A stretch of DNA of 64,000 nt from Lachnoanaerobaculum sp. ICM7 (GTDB lineage: Bacteria > Bacillota > Clostridia > Lachnospirales > Lachnospiraceae), in NCBI RefSeq assembly GCF_000287675.1, contig NZ_ALJL01000024.1, forward strand, positions 1 through 64,000, written 5' to 3'. The notes below the pieces were generated by a model. That model did not search any database, was not told the origin of the DNA, and worked only from the letters and a program-made list of their open reading frames with translations. Within the stretch, counting starts at the first letter, position 1; the number at the start of each line of letters is the position of its first letter. The translations under genes were made by a program, and so were the position numbers. Of this stretch, positions 10,879 to 20,389 are shown one piece after another.

Positions 10879-12117
10879 TTAATTTATTCCGTTACTGTTC
10901 ATTGCCGCATTCATTGCTTCTGTCTGTTCTTTGGCATTATCATGTGTCACGCTCTTGTTTCTGATTCCCTTGCCCATGTTTTCAACAGGACTCCAACAAT
11001 TACTCATAGCCGATACGAAAGGCTGAAGAATTGATGTATTGTTAAAGGTATTGTTCTGTGCCAAAACAAGTGCATCAGATGCTATCTCAGGATCCTTTAA
11101 AAGTTCGGTATTACAAGGAATAACATTTCTCAACTCATAGTGTGCTTTCTGTGCTTCCATTCCTCCAAGGTATACTGCAAGTGCAACCGCCTGTTCCATA
11201 TGCTCACTGTGAGAATTTACTCCGATTGCCTTTGAACCTGCATATGCGAGCATCTGCTTTTGTTCACCTTTAATACTGTATGTAGGAAGTGAAGCTGCAC
11301 CCATATTTTCTCCAAGTGCTTCCTTAATTGCATTTGCATCCCATGAACCTGTAAACATTGCATTTACACTTCCGTCACGAAGCCCTGCAAGTGCAGAACC
11401 GTCAGCATCAATTTTGAAATTAGGATTTGCTGCAAGGTCTATAACATAATTTGTGGCATCTACAGCCTTGTCGCCTCCGAAGTCAACACCCTTTGATTCA
11501 TCGTTTTCATTTCCGAACAATGTACATCCGTTTCCCAGATAGAATGAAGGCAGATACCATGAATTTACAAGCGGAAAAGATACCGTACCCTTCTTCAACA
11601 TTGTATCAAGATTTTTTATGTCATCATCTGAAAATACGGACTTGTCATAAAACATATACCATGTGTTAGTTGTAAATGGTACACCGTAAAGCTCATTATT
11701 TACAGTAAGTGAATCCAAAAGCTCTTTTGAGTTGGTTGACTCAATAGTCTCTTTATACTTTCCTCCAAACTTTGCTATTGCCTTTGCATCGATAAGATTA
11801 CTTATACGATCGTTTGCATACATAAATACATCGGCGCTCGCTTCCGGATCCTGTGATACCTGATCTGCAGCAGTCGCTTCATCTGCAACTCCGTAGACAA
11901 ATGTGATATCCCATTCCGGATGTTCATTCGCAAAATTTTTACACATTGTCTGAAGCCACTCACCACTGTCTTTTGACTGATCTTCAGACGGCGACCAAAC
12001 CATCAGCCTGACTTTCTCTACTCCGGCTGAGCTTTTACTGCCGGCACATGCGGTCAGCCCTACTCCCAGAGTCAAAGCCATGATTCCTGTTAGAAATCTT
12101 TTAAGACTTCCTACCAT
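10879..12117 (-). CDS. malE: Maltodextrin-binding lipoprotein
   Basis: A 412-aa family-1 extracellular solute-binding protein. The N-terminus is a lipoprotein signal peptide with lipobox LTAC and Cys24 as the likely lipidated residue. It is the first gene of the seven-gene operon and captures maltodextrins outside the membrane for MalF/MalG. An AGGAGG ribosome site lies about 11 nt before the ATG, and a consensus promoter lies upstream. The substrate is inferred from the operon, not from binding residues. Confidence 0.9.
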   Translation of the reverse strand: MVGSLKRFLTGIMALTLGVGLTACAGSKSSAGVEKVRLMVWSPSEDQSKDSGEWLQTMCKNFANEHPEWDITFVYGVADEATAADQVSQDPEASADVFMYANDRISNLIDAKAIAKFGGKYKETIESTNSKELLDSLTVNNELYGVPFTTNTWYMFYDKSVFSDDDIKNLDTMLKKGTVSFPLVNSWYLPSFYLGNGCTLFGNENDESKGVDFGGDKAVDATNYVIDLAANPNFKIDADGSALAGLRDGSVNAMFTGSWDANAIKEALGENMGAASLPTYSIKGEQKQMLAYAGSKAIGVNSHSEHMEQAVALAVYLGGMEAQKAHYELRNVIPCNTELLKDPEIASDALVLAQNNTFNNTSILQPFVSAMSNCWSPVENMGKGIRNKSVTHDNAKEQTEAMNAAMNSNGIN

Positions 12118-12164
12118 AATCTTACTACCTCCTGATTAAATTTTCGTATTGTTTCGTTAATGTA

Positions 12165-12193
12165 AATATATATCTTTTTTAATTTCCAGTCAA
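12165..12193 (-). promoter_or_regulatory. Promoter of the malE operon
   Basis: On the minus strand TTGACT (12188-12193) and TATATT (12165-12170) are separated by exactly 17 bp, close to the sigma-A consensus. The predicted transcript start is about 40 bp before the malE ATG. The leader contains short TTTCG/CGAAA-like elements that could be bound by the divergent regulator, but I cannot define an operator there. Confidence 0.7.
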
Positions 12194-12234
12194 TAAATTT
12201 TCATGTTTTCTTTATGTTTTTAAAGCCAGAAAAT

Positions 12235-12252
12235 AATACTGTATACAGTATT
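12235..12252. promoter_or_regulatory. 18-bp perfect palindrome, candidate operator
   Basis: AATACTGTATACAGTATT is a perfect inverted repeat in the 262-bp gap between malE and its divergent LacI regulator. It lies about 40 bp upstream of the malE -35 box and about 57 bp upstream of the -35 box of the regulator gene. A perfect palindrome next to a LacI-family gene suggests a binding site. It lacks the central CG usual for LacI-family operators, so a different regulator remains possible. Confidence 0.5.
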
Positions 12253-12308
12253 CAAAAATTTTCGTTTTCTTTCCGAAATTCTTGAAAAATACCATATTAT
12301 GTTCTTTG

Positions 12309-12337
12309 TTGCTTTTTACCATTTTATTCTATATAAT
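12309..12337 (+). promoter_or_regulatory. Promoter of the LacI regulator gene
   Basis: TTGCTT (12309-12314) and TATAAT (12332-12337) are spaced by 17 bp on the plus strand. The transcript would start about 35 bp before the ATG at 12380, which has AAAGGA 8-10 nt upstream. Confidence 0.7.
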
Positions 12338-12379
12338 GATATAAAAATGATTTTCTTTTATATGAAAGGATATTAAACT

Positions 12380-13402
12380 ATGACTACAATACAGGATATT
12401 GCTGATAAATTAGGCATTTCCAAGAGTACTGTGTCAAAGGCATTAAATGATGCACCTGATGTTAGCGAAACTTTACGCAAACAAGTTCTTGAAACTGCTG
12501 TTGCATTGGATTATACAAAATTGAGGCGATATAAAAAGCCGATAAAAAAAATCTGTATTTTAATAGAAAGAGAAAATATAGAGTACTTGGAACCACATCA
12601 CTTTGCTTATGATATTATCATCGGTTTTCGTCAGCTTGCAGAGCCTGCAGGCTTTGAGGTGGAAACAGTGCCTGTTGATACCGATTTTCAAAAAAATACG
12701 ACATATGATATCTTTATGCTTGAACATGATTATGCAGGTTCATTTGTACTTGGATTCTCACTACATGATCCTTGGATTAATGATTTTAAAGACAGTCATA
12801 CTCCTGCTGTGCTTTTTGATAACTATGTTACCGGAAATCCGTCTACAGCATATGTCGGCATTGACAATAGTGAAGGAATGGAGCTGATTCTTGATCATCT
12901 TACAAATCTCGGTCATAAAAAAATAGCTTATCTTAGCGGTTCACTTGGATCCTATGTACTTCAAATGAGACATGCGGCTTTTTTACATTCTATGCATAGT
13001 CATGGCCATAAAACGACACCTGAGAACACAGGCTGTTCTTACTATCTGTCTGAGTGTATAGAAAAGCATCTACCAAGATTTTTGGAAGCCGGAATGACTG
13101 CTATAATCTGCAGCCATGATAATATTGCAGCCGCATCAATAACTCAGTGCGGGCAGCTTGGCTATAAAGTGCCTGAAGATGTAAGTATTATCGGATTTGA
13201 CGATTTGCCTATAGCGGCCTACACATCACCGCCCCTTACTACAATAAAACAGGACAGAATAGAGCTTGGAAAAAGCGGATTCTTTGCCCTCTCAAGTCTT
13301 TTAAGCAATATACCCATCAGTACTTTTTTACTTCATGCAAAGCTTATTGAAAGAAAAACAACATCAAAAGTCTGTACAGGCAAAAAAAGCGACAATCTGT
13401 GA
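12380..13402 (+). CDS. LacI-family transcriptional regulator of the maltodextrin operon
   Basis: A 340-aa LacI/GalR protein. The N-terminal helix-turn-helix (about 1-45: TTIQDIADKLGISKSTVSKALN) contains the LacI signature, followed by a periplasmic-binding-protein-like effector domain with VSIIGFDD near residue 273. It is transcribed divergently from malE, the usual position of a local maltose or maltodextrin repressor (MalR type). Effector and DNA target are inferred from position. A terminator follows, with its left arm inside the last codons. Confidence 0.88.
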   Translation: MTTIQDIADKLGISKSTVSKALNDAPDVSETLRKQVLETAVALDYTKLRRYKKPIKKICILIERENIEYLEPHHFAYDIIIGFRQLAEPAGFEVETVPVDTDFQKNTTYDIFMLEHDYAGSFVLGFSLHDPWINDFKDSHTPAVLFDNYVTGNPSTAYVGIDNSEGMELILDHLTNLGHKKIAYLSGSLGSYVLQMRHAAFLHSMHSHGHKTTPENTGCSYYLSECIEKHLPRFLEAGMTAIICSHDNIAAASITQCGQLGYKVPEDVSIIGFDDLPIAAYTSPPLTTIKQDRIELGKSGFFALSSLLSNIPISTFLLHAKLIERKTTSKVCTGKKSDNL

Positions 13403-13423
13403 TAACACGGCAAGTCGCTTTTT
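13384..13423. terminator. Terminator between the LacI gene and pflA
   Basis: A 10-bp perfect stem (13384-13393 with 13414-13423) has a 20-nt loop and T-rich flanks on both sides. It can terminate the plus-strand regulator and may also stop pflA transcripts coming from the other side. The left arm overlaps the end of the LacI coding region. Confidence 0.7.
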
Positions 13424-13429
13424 ATTTAG

Positions 13430-14167
13430 TTATAATTTTTTCGTATCAAGTATCCTGTTGGCATTTTCTATCCTTTCCTTCGTAGGCGGATCAATACCTT
13501 CAAGCTTATACTCAATTCCCAGATTATCCCATTTATGTCTTCCCAATGTGTGGTATGGCAATACTTCCACCTTCTCCACATTTTTTAATGAAGAAATAAA
13601 TTCTCTAAGCTTGACAAGATCCTCATCATAATCACTTCTTTCAGGTACCAAAACATGACGAATCCACATCTTTTTACCCATTTCATCCATTGTTTTTGCC
13701 ATTTCAAGAATATGATCGTTTTTCATGCCTGTTATAATTTCATGTCTTTTATTGTTTATCTCCTTTATATCAAGCATAATAAGATCCGTATATTGCATCA
13801 AGATTTTGAACTTTTCAAAAAACTTTGAATCTTTACTAAAAGGTCCTCCGGCAGTATCAAGACAGGTATTTACACCGTTTTCTTTACACAGTTTAAAGAG
13901 CTCTATTACAAAATCTATCTGTAGTAAGGGTTCTCCACCACTTACGGTAATCCCTCCGTTGTCCTTCCAATACGGCTTATATCTTATTGCCTTGTCAAAC
14001 ACTTCCTGAGCGCTGAATATCTGATTTTCCTTTGTAGACCAGGTGTCCGGATTGTGACAGAACTGACACCTCATAGGACAGCCTTGTACAAATACAACAA
14101 ATCTGACCCCCGGACCGTCCACCAGCCCGAATGTCTCAAATGAGTGTATATTTCCTCTTACTTCCAT
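13430..14167 (-). CDS. pflA: Pyruvate formate-lyase activating enzyme
   Basis: A 245-aa radical SAM enzyme that installs the glycyl radical on pyruvate formate-lyase under anaerobic conditions. The cluster-binding CX3CX2C motif is Cys30, Cys34 and Cys37 in GCPMRCQFCHNP. GGITVSGGEPLLQ at about 73-85 is the SAM-binding GGE region. The length is typical. It lies 67 bp downstream of its substrate gene pflB on the same strand, with a hairpin between them. Confidence 0.95.
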   Translation of the reverse strand: MEVRGNIHSFETFGLVDGPGVRFVVFVQGCPMRCQFCHNPDTWSTKENQIFSAQEVFDKAIRYKPYWKDNGGITVSGGEPLLQIDFVIELFKLCKENGVNTCLDTAGGPFSKDSKFFEKFKILMQYTDLIMLDIKEINNKRHEIITGMKNDHILEMAKTMDEMGKKMWIRHVLVPERSDYDEDLVKLREFISSLKNVEKVEVLPYHTLGRHKWDNLGIEYKLEGIDPPTKERIENANRILDTKKL

Positions 14168-14186
14168 ATTTCCTCCAAAAGCTAAA

Positions 14187-14214
14187 GGCTATGCAAAGTA
14201 AACTTCACATAGCC
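14187..14214 (-). terminator. Hairpin between pflB and pflA, possible attenuator
   Basis: A 7-bp stem GGCTATG/CATAGCC (14187-14193, 14208-14214) lies between the two genes and is followed on the minus strand by a T-rich stretch. It could lower pflA transcript levels relative to pflB or protect the pflB 3' end. The T-run is interrupted, so the terminator call is weak. Confidence 0.4.
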
Positions 14215-14234
14215 AAATATCAAATCAGTTTATA

Positions 14235-16475
14235 TTATAGCTTATCGTGGCATGTTCTGGCAATAACGTCAAGCTGCTGCTCTCTTGTGAGGTCGATAAA
14301 CTTAACGGCATATCCTGAAACTCTTATTGTGAAGTTTGCATACTCCTCCTTCTCAGGATGTTCCATAGCATCTATTAGTTTTTCAGTACCGAAAACATTT
14401 ACATTAAGGTGATGCGCTCCCTGATCAAAATATCCGTCCATTACCTGAGTAAGGTTTTTCTTTTGTTCATCCTCTCCATGTCCGAGAGCTGACGGATTGA
14501 TAGTCTGAGTATTTGAAATACCGTCAAGTGCATACTCATACGGCAACTTTGTAAGTGAATTAAGTGAAGCCAAAAGTCCATTTTTTTCTGCACCGTAGCT
14601 TGGATTTGCTCCGGGAGCCAGAGGCTCTCCCGCCTTTCTTCCGTCAGGCATGCTTCCTGTCGCCTTACCGTATACTACATTTGAAGTAATTGTAAGTATG
14701 GATGTAGTCGCTTCCGAATTTCTGTATGTATGTCTTTTCTTAACCTTTTTAAGGAAAGTCTTTAAAAGCCATACCGCAATATCATCGGCTCTGTCATCAT
14801 CATTTCCGTATCTTGGGAAATCACCTGTTGTCTCATAGTCAACCACTATTCCGTTTTCATCACGTATTGTCTTTACCTTGGCATATTTGATTGCACAAAG
14901 TGAATCTACTACATGTGAAAATCCTGCAATACCTGTTGCAAATGTTCTTCTGACATCGGTATCTATAAGTGCCATCTCTGCAGCCTCATAATAATACTTA
15001 TCATGCATATATTGAATAAGATTTAATGTATTTACATAAAGTCCTGCCAGCCAGTCCATCATTACATCATATTTCTCCATTACCTCATCATAATCAAGGT
15101 ATTCAGATGTTATAGGTCTGTAAGCCGGTCCGACCTGCTCTTTTGACTTTGCATCCACACCGCCGTTTATAGCATAAAGCAGGCATTTTGCAAGATTTGC
15201 TCTTGCTCCGAAGAACTGCATTTCCTTTCCTGTTTCTGTCGCCGATACACAGCAGCAGATTGAATAATCATCACCCCATACCGGACGCATTACATCATCA
15301 TTTTCATACTGTACAGAACTTGTTCTTATAGAAATCGCTGATGAATACTCTTTAAATGCCTTTGGAAGTCTGCTTGAATAAAGTACGGTAAGGTTCGGCT
15401 CAGGTGAAGGTCCCATATTCTCAAGTGTATGTAAGAATCTGAAATCATTCTTTGTAACCATCGACCTTCCGTCCATACCGAGTCCTGCCATCTCAAGTGT
15501 AGCCCAAACCGGATCGCCTGAGAAAAGCTGATTGTAAGAAGGTATTCTTGCAAACTTTACCATTCTGAACTTCATTACAAGGTGATCTATCAACTCCTGT
15601 GCTTCACTTTCTGTAAGATTTCCTGCATTTAAATCTCTTTCAATGTAAATATCAAGAAATGTTGAAATTCTTCCGACACTCATTGCCGCACCGTTTTGTG
15701 TCTTTATAGCCGCAAGGTATCCGAAGTATAACCACTGTACAGCCTCTCTTGCATCCTTTGCAGGTTTTGAAATATCAAATCCGTATGCTGCAGCCATTTC
15801 CTTCATCTGTTTAAGAGCCTCTATCTGCATTCCCAGTTCATCTCTTTGACGGATTATTTCATCAAACATTGTACCGTCGCCACATTTTTCCAAATCTTCC
15901 TGTTTCTTTTCTATAAGAAAATCTATTCCATAGAGTGCAACCCTTCTGTAATCTCCTACAATTCTTCCTCTACCGTATGTATCAGGAAGTCCTGTAATTA
16001 TTTTATTATGCCTTGCCGCATGCATTTCAGGTGTATAAGCCTCAAACACTGCCTGATTATGAGTCCTGTGATATTCTGTAAATATCTTATGAAACTTCTC
16101 ATTTGTCTGATAGCCGTAAGTACTTGCTGCCTGCTCTGCCATCTTGATACCACCAAAAGGCATAAAAGCTCTCTTTAAAGGTTTATCTGTTTGAAGTCCT
16201 ACAACCTTTTCAAGATCTTTCATATCTTCATTGATATATCCCGGTCCATAGGCAGTTAGAGTCGAAACAACTTCTGTCTCCATATCAAGGACTCCGCCTT
16301 TAACTCTTTCCTCTTTTTGAAGTCTTGAAAGCTCACCCCAAAGCTTGTTTGTAGCTTCTGTAGGACCCTCCAGGAAACTCTCGTCTCCATCGTATATTGT
16401 ATAATTATTTTGTATAAAATCACGTACATCTATATCGTCACGCCATTTTCTTCCCTTAAAACCATCCCAGCACAT
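14235..16475 (-). CDS. pflB: Formate C-acetyltransferase (pyruvate formate-lyase)
   Basis: A 746-aa glycyl radical enzyme converting pyruvate and CoA to acetyl-CoA and formate. The catalytic cysteine pair is Cys408-Cys409, inside an unusual triple-Cys run ICCCV. The radical glycine is Gly721 in RVSGYAV near the C-terminus. The length matches the family. The start ATG has AAGGAGG at good spacing. It is paired with pflA downstream and is the central fermentative enzyme in this window. Confidence 0.96.
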   Translation of the reverse strand: MCWDGFKGRKWRDDIDVRDFIQNNYTIYDGDESFLEGPTEATNKLWGELSRLQKEERVKGGVLDMETEVVSTLTAYGPGYINEDMKDLEKVVGLQTDKPLKRAFMPFGGIKMAEQAASTYGYQTNEKFHKIFTEYHRTHNQAVFEAYTPEMHAARHNKIITGLPDTYGRGRIVGDYRRVALYGIDFLIEKKQEDLEKCGDGTMFDEIIRQRDELGMQIEALKQMKEMAAAYGFDISKPAKDAREAVQWLYFGYLAAIKTQNGAAMSVGRISTFLDIYIERDLNAGNLTESEAQELIDHLVMKFRMVKFARIPSYNQLFSGDPVWATLEMAGLGMDGRSMVTKNDFRFLHTLENMGPSPEPNLTVLYSSRLPKAFKEYSSAISIRTSSVQYENDDVMRPVWGDDYSICCCVSATETGKEMQFFGARANLAKCLLYAINGGVDAKSKEQVGPAYRPITSEYLDYDEVMEKYDVMMDWLAGLYVNTLNLIQYMHDKYYYEAAEMALIDTDVRRTFATGIAGFSHVVDSLCAIKYAKVKTIRDENGIVVDYETTGDFPRYGNDDDRADDIAVWLLKTFLKKVKKRHTYRNSEATTSILTITSNVVYGKATGSMPDGRKAGEPLAPGANPSYGAEKNGLLASLNSLTKLPYEYALDGISNTQTINPSALGHGEDEQKKNLTQVMDGYFDQGAHHLNVNVFGTEKLIDAMEHPEKEEYANFTIRVSGYAVKFIDLTREQQLDVIARTCHDKL

Positions 16476-16534
16476 AAGTACCTCCTTTTAAAATAAACAA
16501 ATTAGTTAGGCTTTACTAACCTCTTTATGTCCTG

Positions 16535-16563
16535 ATAATATCACCATTAAATTTATTATTCAA
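16535..16563 (-). promoter_or_regulatory. Promoter of pflB
   Basis: On the minus strand TTGAAT (16558-16563) and TATTAT (16535-16540) are separated by 17 bp, about 50 bp before the pflB ribosome site. I see no clear Rex- or Fnr-type operator beside it. Confidence 0.55.
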
Positions 16564-16596
16564 GCCATATTTGTTAAATTTTTCTCATGTTTCCAA

Positions 16597-16632
16597 TAAA
16601 AAACAATTCCTAGCTATTTACTGGGAATTGTT
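16597..16632 (-). terminator. Terminator of the thiamin salvage operon
   Basis: A 9-bp perfect stem AACAATTCC/GGAATTGTT (16602-16610, 16624-16632) lies 37 bp after the cytX stop and is followed by TTTTTATT on the minus strand. Confidence 0.75.
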
Positions 16633-16668
16633 CTGATATTTATACATTATTCTATTATACTTTTATCT

Positions 16669-17835
16669 TTATTTATCTATTTTAAAGACATTACTAACTG
16701 CAATCGATATAAAAATTGTGATAAGCATGCTTGGTATTGTACTTCCTATCGGTGTATCAAACTTCATCAAGATTCTGTATATTATAAAGCCTGTCACCCA
16801 GATAATAATATTTTTTATTGAAAACATTTTTTTATCATTACTTATTTTCAATATAAAGAAATCCGCTATTTGTATTGCAATCATCGGTGCAAACACCGAC
16901 CCTATAAGATATAAAAATCCTGTAATATCATCCATAGGTAATACAATTCCTCCCAAAGTTCCTATTACGGTAATAGCTACCGCCACCCACTTTGACTTTA
17001 TTTTTGAAAATATTGATTCTGTAGATACTCCTGCCGAATATACATCTAAAAATGTTGTAGTCACTGTCGAGAGTACCACTATAAAAAGTCCCATTATGCC
17101 AAGTCCGGCTTTCAGTAAAATCTTGGCTATATCCGACTCCATTGTAAATAAGGCCGCACTCATTCCTATAATGTACATCCAGATACTTACAAAGCCGTAA
17201 ACAATACTGCTTGCAGCAGTTGCTTTAACAGGCTCTTTTGCCTCTTTTGTATAATCACTGATAAGAGGCAACCATGACAGAGGCATAGCTATTGAAAGCT
17301 CCATTGCGGCACCGAAACTTATACTGTTATCTCCTTTATCGAATGCTGTCCCACCTTTAAATATGATAAAGCTTAAAATTATTGTCATTAAAAATAATGC
17401 CGACATGGCAATTACATTTAACTTACCTAAATTTTTAACCCCTATAAGTATCCACACCAAAATCAGTCCTCCGATAACAATGCACCATATAAAATGTCCT
17501 ATAGGCAGTATACCTTGAGTAGCTGAGGCTCCGTCATAAATCATTATACCTGTCCAACCGAAAAGCTGTAAGATGTTCAATATTGCAAAGAAAATCCCAC
17601 CTTTTGTTCCGAAACTTATCTTTACGGTGTCCATTGCGCTTTTTTGAGTCTTTGCACCTATCATTCCTGCCAAAAAAAGTAAAATACAACCCACTATATG
17701 TCCAAGCACTATGGCAAATAAGCCTTTTAAAAATCCTAAAGATGCAAAGTATGTACCTGTTAAAATCTCTGCTATGGATACTGCGGCTCCAAACCAGATC
17801 AAACCGTTTTCAAATACTGATGTTTTCTTATTCAT
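16669..17835 (-). CDS. cytX: Putative hydroxymethylpyrimidine transporter CytX
   Basis: A 388-aa very hydrophobic NCS1-family (cytosine permease-like) protein with about 11-12 membrane segments. CytX is the member associated with thiamin salvage and TPP riboswitches, thought to import hydroxymethylpyrimidine. Here it is the last gene of a thiM-thiE-thiD operon, which supports that name. I set the start at the ATG at 17835 because AAAGGAGG sits 8 nt upstream; a longer reading from 17853 would translate through that site. It overlaps the thiD end by 8 bp. Confidence 0.85.
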   Translation of the reverse strand: MNKKTSVFENGLIWFGAAVSIAEILTGTYFASLGFLKGLFAIVLGHIVGCILLFLAGMIGAKTQKSAMDTVKISFGTKGGIFFAILNILQLFGWTGIMIYDGASATQGILPIGHFIWCIVIGGLILVWILIGVKNLGKLNVIAMSALFLMTIILSFIIFKGGTAFDKGDNSISFGAAMELSIAMPLSWLPLISDYTKEAKEPVKATAASSIVYGFVSIWMYIIGMSAALFTMESDIAKILLKAGLGIMGLFIVVLSTVTTTFLDVYSAGVSTESIFSKIKSKWVAVAITVIGTLGGIVLPMDDITGFLYLIGSVFAPMIAIQIADFFILKISNDKKMFSIKNIIIWVTGFIIYRILMKFDTPIGSTIPSMLITIFISIAVSNVFKIDK

Positions 17836-18640
17836 TATCTGCCTCCTTTGCATACTCTCCGTTTATATTAAATGCATGATTTAGAGGGCCGCTCCCCTTT
17901 CCTATATCAAGCATAGCAAGTAGAGCATCGGATATATAGTTCTTTGCCCTTTCAACGGATTCTTCAAGTGTATATCCCTTTGCAAGATTTGATGCTATTG
18001 CCGATGAAAGGCTACATCCGGTACCGTGAGTATTTTTATTATCTATACGTTTTCCTAAGAACCACTTTGCTTTTTTATTCTCATACAATAAATCATTGGC
18101 ATCATTTATACTGTGTCCCCCTTTTAACAGTACCGCACAATGATGATTTTCATAAATTATTTTTGCCGCCTCCAACATGTCTTTTTCATCTTTAATACTT
18201 ATACCGGAAAGTACTTCCGCCTCAGGTATATTCGGCGTTATCACTCTTGAAAGAGGAAAAAGTTTTTCTTTTATTGATTTTATTGCACTGTTCTCCATAA
18301 GATTTGATCCGCTTGTAGCTACCATTACCGGATCAAGTACAATATTTTTCGCCTTATATTTTAGAAGTTCGTATTCAATAGCTTCCACTATTTCCGGCGA
18401 AGATACCATGCCTATTTTTATGGCATCAGGAAAAATATCATCAAAAATCATCTCCAACTGACTCTTTATAAATTCAGGAGCAATATTTAGAATTCCCTTT
18501 ACCCCTGTAGTATTCTGTGCTGTAAGTGCCGTTATGGCACTCATTGCATATACATTGTTTGCAGTCATTGTTTTTATATCAGCCTGTATACCTGCCCCTC
18601 CGCTTGAATCACTTCCGGCTATTGTCAATACTTTTTTCAT
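17828..18640 (-). CDS. thiD: Hydroxymethylpyrimidine/phosphomethylpyrimidine kinase
   Basis: A 270-aa ribokinase-like (PfkB fold) kinase that phosphorylates HMP and HMP-P to HMP-PP. The N-terminal TIAGSDSSGGAGIQAD motif and the C-terminal GTGCSLSSAIA anion-hole/catalytic motif (about 215-225, with aspartate replaced by the ThiD-typical cysteine) are intact. It starts one base after thiE and overlaps cytX. It feeds HMP-PP to ThiE for coupling with the thiazole phosphate from ThiM. Confidence 0.95.
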   Translation of the reverse strand: MKKVLTIAGSDSSGGAGIQADIKTMTANNVYAMSAITALTAQNTTGVKGILNIAPEFIKSQLEMIFDDIFPDAIKIGMVSSPEIVEAIEYELLKYKAKNIVLDPVMVATSGSNLMENSAIKSIKEKLFPLSRVITPNIPEAEVLSGISIKDEKDMLEAAKIIYENHHCAVLLKGGHSINDANDLLYENKKAKWFLGKRIDNKNTHGTGCSLSSAIASNLAKGYTLEESVERAKNYISDALLAMLDIGKGSGPLNHAFNINGEYAKEADNE

Positions 18641-18641
18641 A

Positions 18642-19286
18642 TCATGTCCCCTCGATTAATTCACTTGCCAAATTATAAAGTTCCTTTGTCGCCTTTTTTA
18701 TATCGGCAGCTCCAAATATTGCAGATACTACTGCAACACCGTCTATACCGCTTCCTTTAAGTTTTAATATGTTTTTAGAATTTATTCCTCCTATTGCCAC
18801 TTTAGGTATATTTACAGCTTCACATATGGATTTTAATGTTTCATATGAGAGAATACCTACATCATTTTTTGTAGAAGTTTCAAATACCGCACCTAAACCT
18901 ATATAATCTGCACCGTTTCTTTGTGCCGAGACAGCCTCATCTACCGTATGTACTGAAACTCCTATTATCATATCTTCTCCGACAATCCTGCGGACATCTT
19001 TAAGTTCCATATCATCCTGCCCTATATGTATTCCGTCGGCATTTGAGGCAATAGCCACATTCAGATTGTCATTTACAATAAATGGAATATTATACTGTTT
19101 ACACAGTTGCGATATCTTTTTTGCCTCCTCTATAAAGCTGTCTTCATCCAAGCTTTTTTCTCTAAGCTGTACACAGGTTACACCGCTTTCAAGTGCCTCT
19201 TTTAGTTGCTCATATAAAGTTTTATTCTCTGTCCACGCTCTGTCTGTAACCGCATAAAGATGCATGTATTTCTTATCTAATCTCAT
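18642..19286 (-). CDS. thiE: Thiamine-phosphate synthase
   Basis: A 214-aa TIM-barrel enzyme joining HMP-PP and thiazole phosphate to thiamin phosphate. The motifs VQLREK (about 36-41), FIVNDNL (about 65-71) and DGIHIGQDD (about 81-89) are those of ThiE. I chose the ATG at 19286, with GGAG 9 nt upstream, over an extension to 19334. The chosen start overlaps the thiM stop region by 14 bp, giving tight coupling. Confidence 0.95.
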   Translation of the reverse strand: MRLDKKYMHLYAVTDRAWTENKTLYEQLKEALESGVTCVQLREKSLDEDSFIEEAKKISQLCKQYNIPFIVNDNLNVAIASNADGIHIGQDDMELKDVRRIVGEDMIIGVSVHTVDEAVSAQRNGADYIGLGAVFETSTKNDVGILSYETLKSICEAVNIPKVAIGGINSKNILKLKGSGIDGVAVVSAIFGAADIKKATKELYNLASELIEGT

Positions 19287-20088
19287 ACCTCGCTCCTTTT
19301 TCAAGTTCATCAGGAGTAAGATTATAAACCGCATCTATTAAATAATTTCTGTAGCTGCTGTTACCGTCTTTATCTGTCATACGCTTCTTTGCTATTTCTC
19401 CACATAATCCCATTGCACTTACACAGGCAAAAGCGGCTTCTAAAATGTTGTCAGGATTTGCACTTATATATGCTGCCGTCATAGCTGAAAGCTGACATCC
19501 GCTTCCGGTAATTTTACTCATTATACTGTCGCCGTTATATACACAGTATGCAATTTTACCGTCCGTAACTATATCAATAGCAGATGTTATAACTGTTACA
19601 CAGGAGTTTTTCAATGCAAAATCCTTTGCGAACTCAACAACATTATCAAGATTTTTTTCATTGATAAAATCAACGGAATCAACACCCCTCGTATTACCTT
19701 TTCCTGCGGCAAGGCATTTTATCTCTGATAAATTCCCACGTACAACGCTGAATTTTACCTTTTCAAGCAGTTTTTTTGCAGTATCCGTTCTTAATTTGGA
19801 TGCTCCTGCTCCCACAGGATCAAGTACTATAGGATGATTCAATTCATTTGCCTTTTCACCTGCCGCAATCATTGAAAGAATCGTTCGTTTATTTAATGTA
19901 CCTATATTTATATTAAGGCCTGAACATATTGATGTTATCTCTGCAACTTCGTCCAAATCGTCAGCCATTATAGGACTTGCTCCACAAGCAAGAATTATAT
20001 TTGCACAGTCATTTACTGTCACATAATTTGTTATATTATGTACCAGAGGTGATTTTTTTTTGACATTTTCAAGCATTTCTTTTATCAT
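19273..20088 (-). CDS. thiM: Hydroxyethylthiazole kinase
   Basis: A 271-aa ribokinase-like enzyme phosphorylating the salvaged thiazole. PLVHNITNYVTVNDCANI near the N-terminus, DPVGAGA at about 92-98 and ITGSGCQLSA at about 194-203 are the ThiM signatures. It is the first full-length gene of the salvage operon. Its ATG overlaps the TGA of a 25-codon ORF (ATGA), and GAGGTG lies upstream. With thiE, thiD and cytX but no thiC or thiG, the operon serves salvage, not de novo synthesis. Confidence 0.95.
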   Translation of the reverse strand: MIKEMLENVKKKSPLVHNITNYVTVNDCANIILACGASPIMADDLDEVAEITSICSGLNINIGTLNKRTILSMIAAGEKANELNHPIVLDPVGAGASKLRTDTAKKLLEKVKFSVVRGNLSEIKCLAAGKGNTRGVDSVDFINEKNLDNVVEFAKDFALKNSCVTVITSAIDIVTDGKIAYCVYNGDSIMSKITGSGCQLSAMTAAYISANPDNILEAAFACVSAMGLCGEIAKKRMTDKDGNSSYRNYLIDAVYNLTPDELEKGARYEIR

Positions 20089-20162
20089 ATTCTCACCTCT
20101 CTTCCCACAATTTTAAACAACAAAAATGAAACAACCGTCTTTTTGACATTACTTTTACTCAT
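20085..20162 (-). CDS. 25-codon leader ORF coupled to thiM
   Basis: On the minus strand a strong ribosome site (AGGAGG) precedes an ATG at 20162. The 25-codon frame begins MSKSNVKKTVVSFLLFKIVG and ends in a TGA that overlaps the thiM ATG. The peptide is basic with a hydrophobic middle. It lies after the riboswitch terminator, so it is made only when the operon is read through. It could be a translational-coupling leader or a real small membrane protein. I do not recognise it. Its ribosome site is stronger than that of thiM itself, which supports real translation. Confidence 0.55.
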   Translation of the reverse strand: MSKSNVKKTVVSFLLFKIVGREVRI

Positions 20163-20230
20163 AAGTAACCCTCCTAAATTAAAGTTTTAACCATAAAACT
20201 TATATACTTATATTCAGGTAAATTTTTGCA

Positions 20231-20261
20231 ATAAAAAATGAGATACAAGAACCTGTATCTC
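20231..20261 (-). terminator. Riboswitch-controlled terminator
   Basis: An 8-bp perfect stem GAGATACA/TGTATCTC (20240-20247, 20254-20261) with a 6-nt loop is followed on the minus strand by ATTTTTTATT. It lies about 20 nt beyond the TPP aptamer, so ligand binding probably acts by transcription termination. Confidence 0.85.
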
Positions 20262-20280
20262 CTGAAAAGAAAGTCAAAAA

Positions 20281-20368
20281 AACATCTCCCTACGTTGGCA
20301 TTATCCAAATCAGGTAAACGGTCGAAAGTCACACTTCCCTCTCAGCCTATATATAAGCTCCCAAGTTT
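20281..20368 (-). promoter_or_regulatory. TPP riboswitch (THI element)
   Basis: The minus strand shows the conserved THI-box elements in order: GGGAGC, GGCTGAGAGG, ACCTGATTTGGATAATGCCA and CGTAGGGA. This is the thiamin pyrophosphate aptamer. It sits between a strong promoter and a terminator hairpin in front of thiM. When TPP is plentiful it should stop transcription of the salvage operon. Confidence 0.95.
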
Positions 20369-20389
20369 ATATCGTTATATTTTACAAAA

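Noticed and set aside
16501-16534. Short inverted repeat GTTAG/CTAAC near the pflB ribosome site as a redox-regulator operator
   Set aside because: It does not match the Rex or Fnr consensus and the arms are only 5 bp, so it is not listed as a site.
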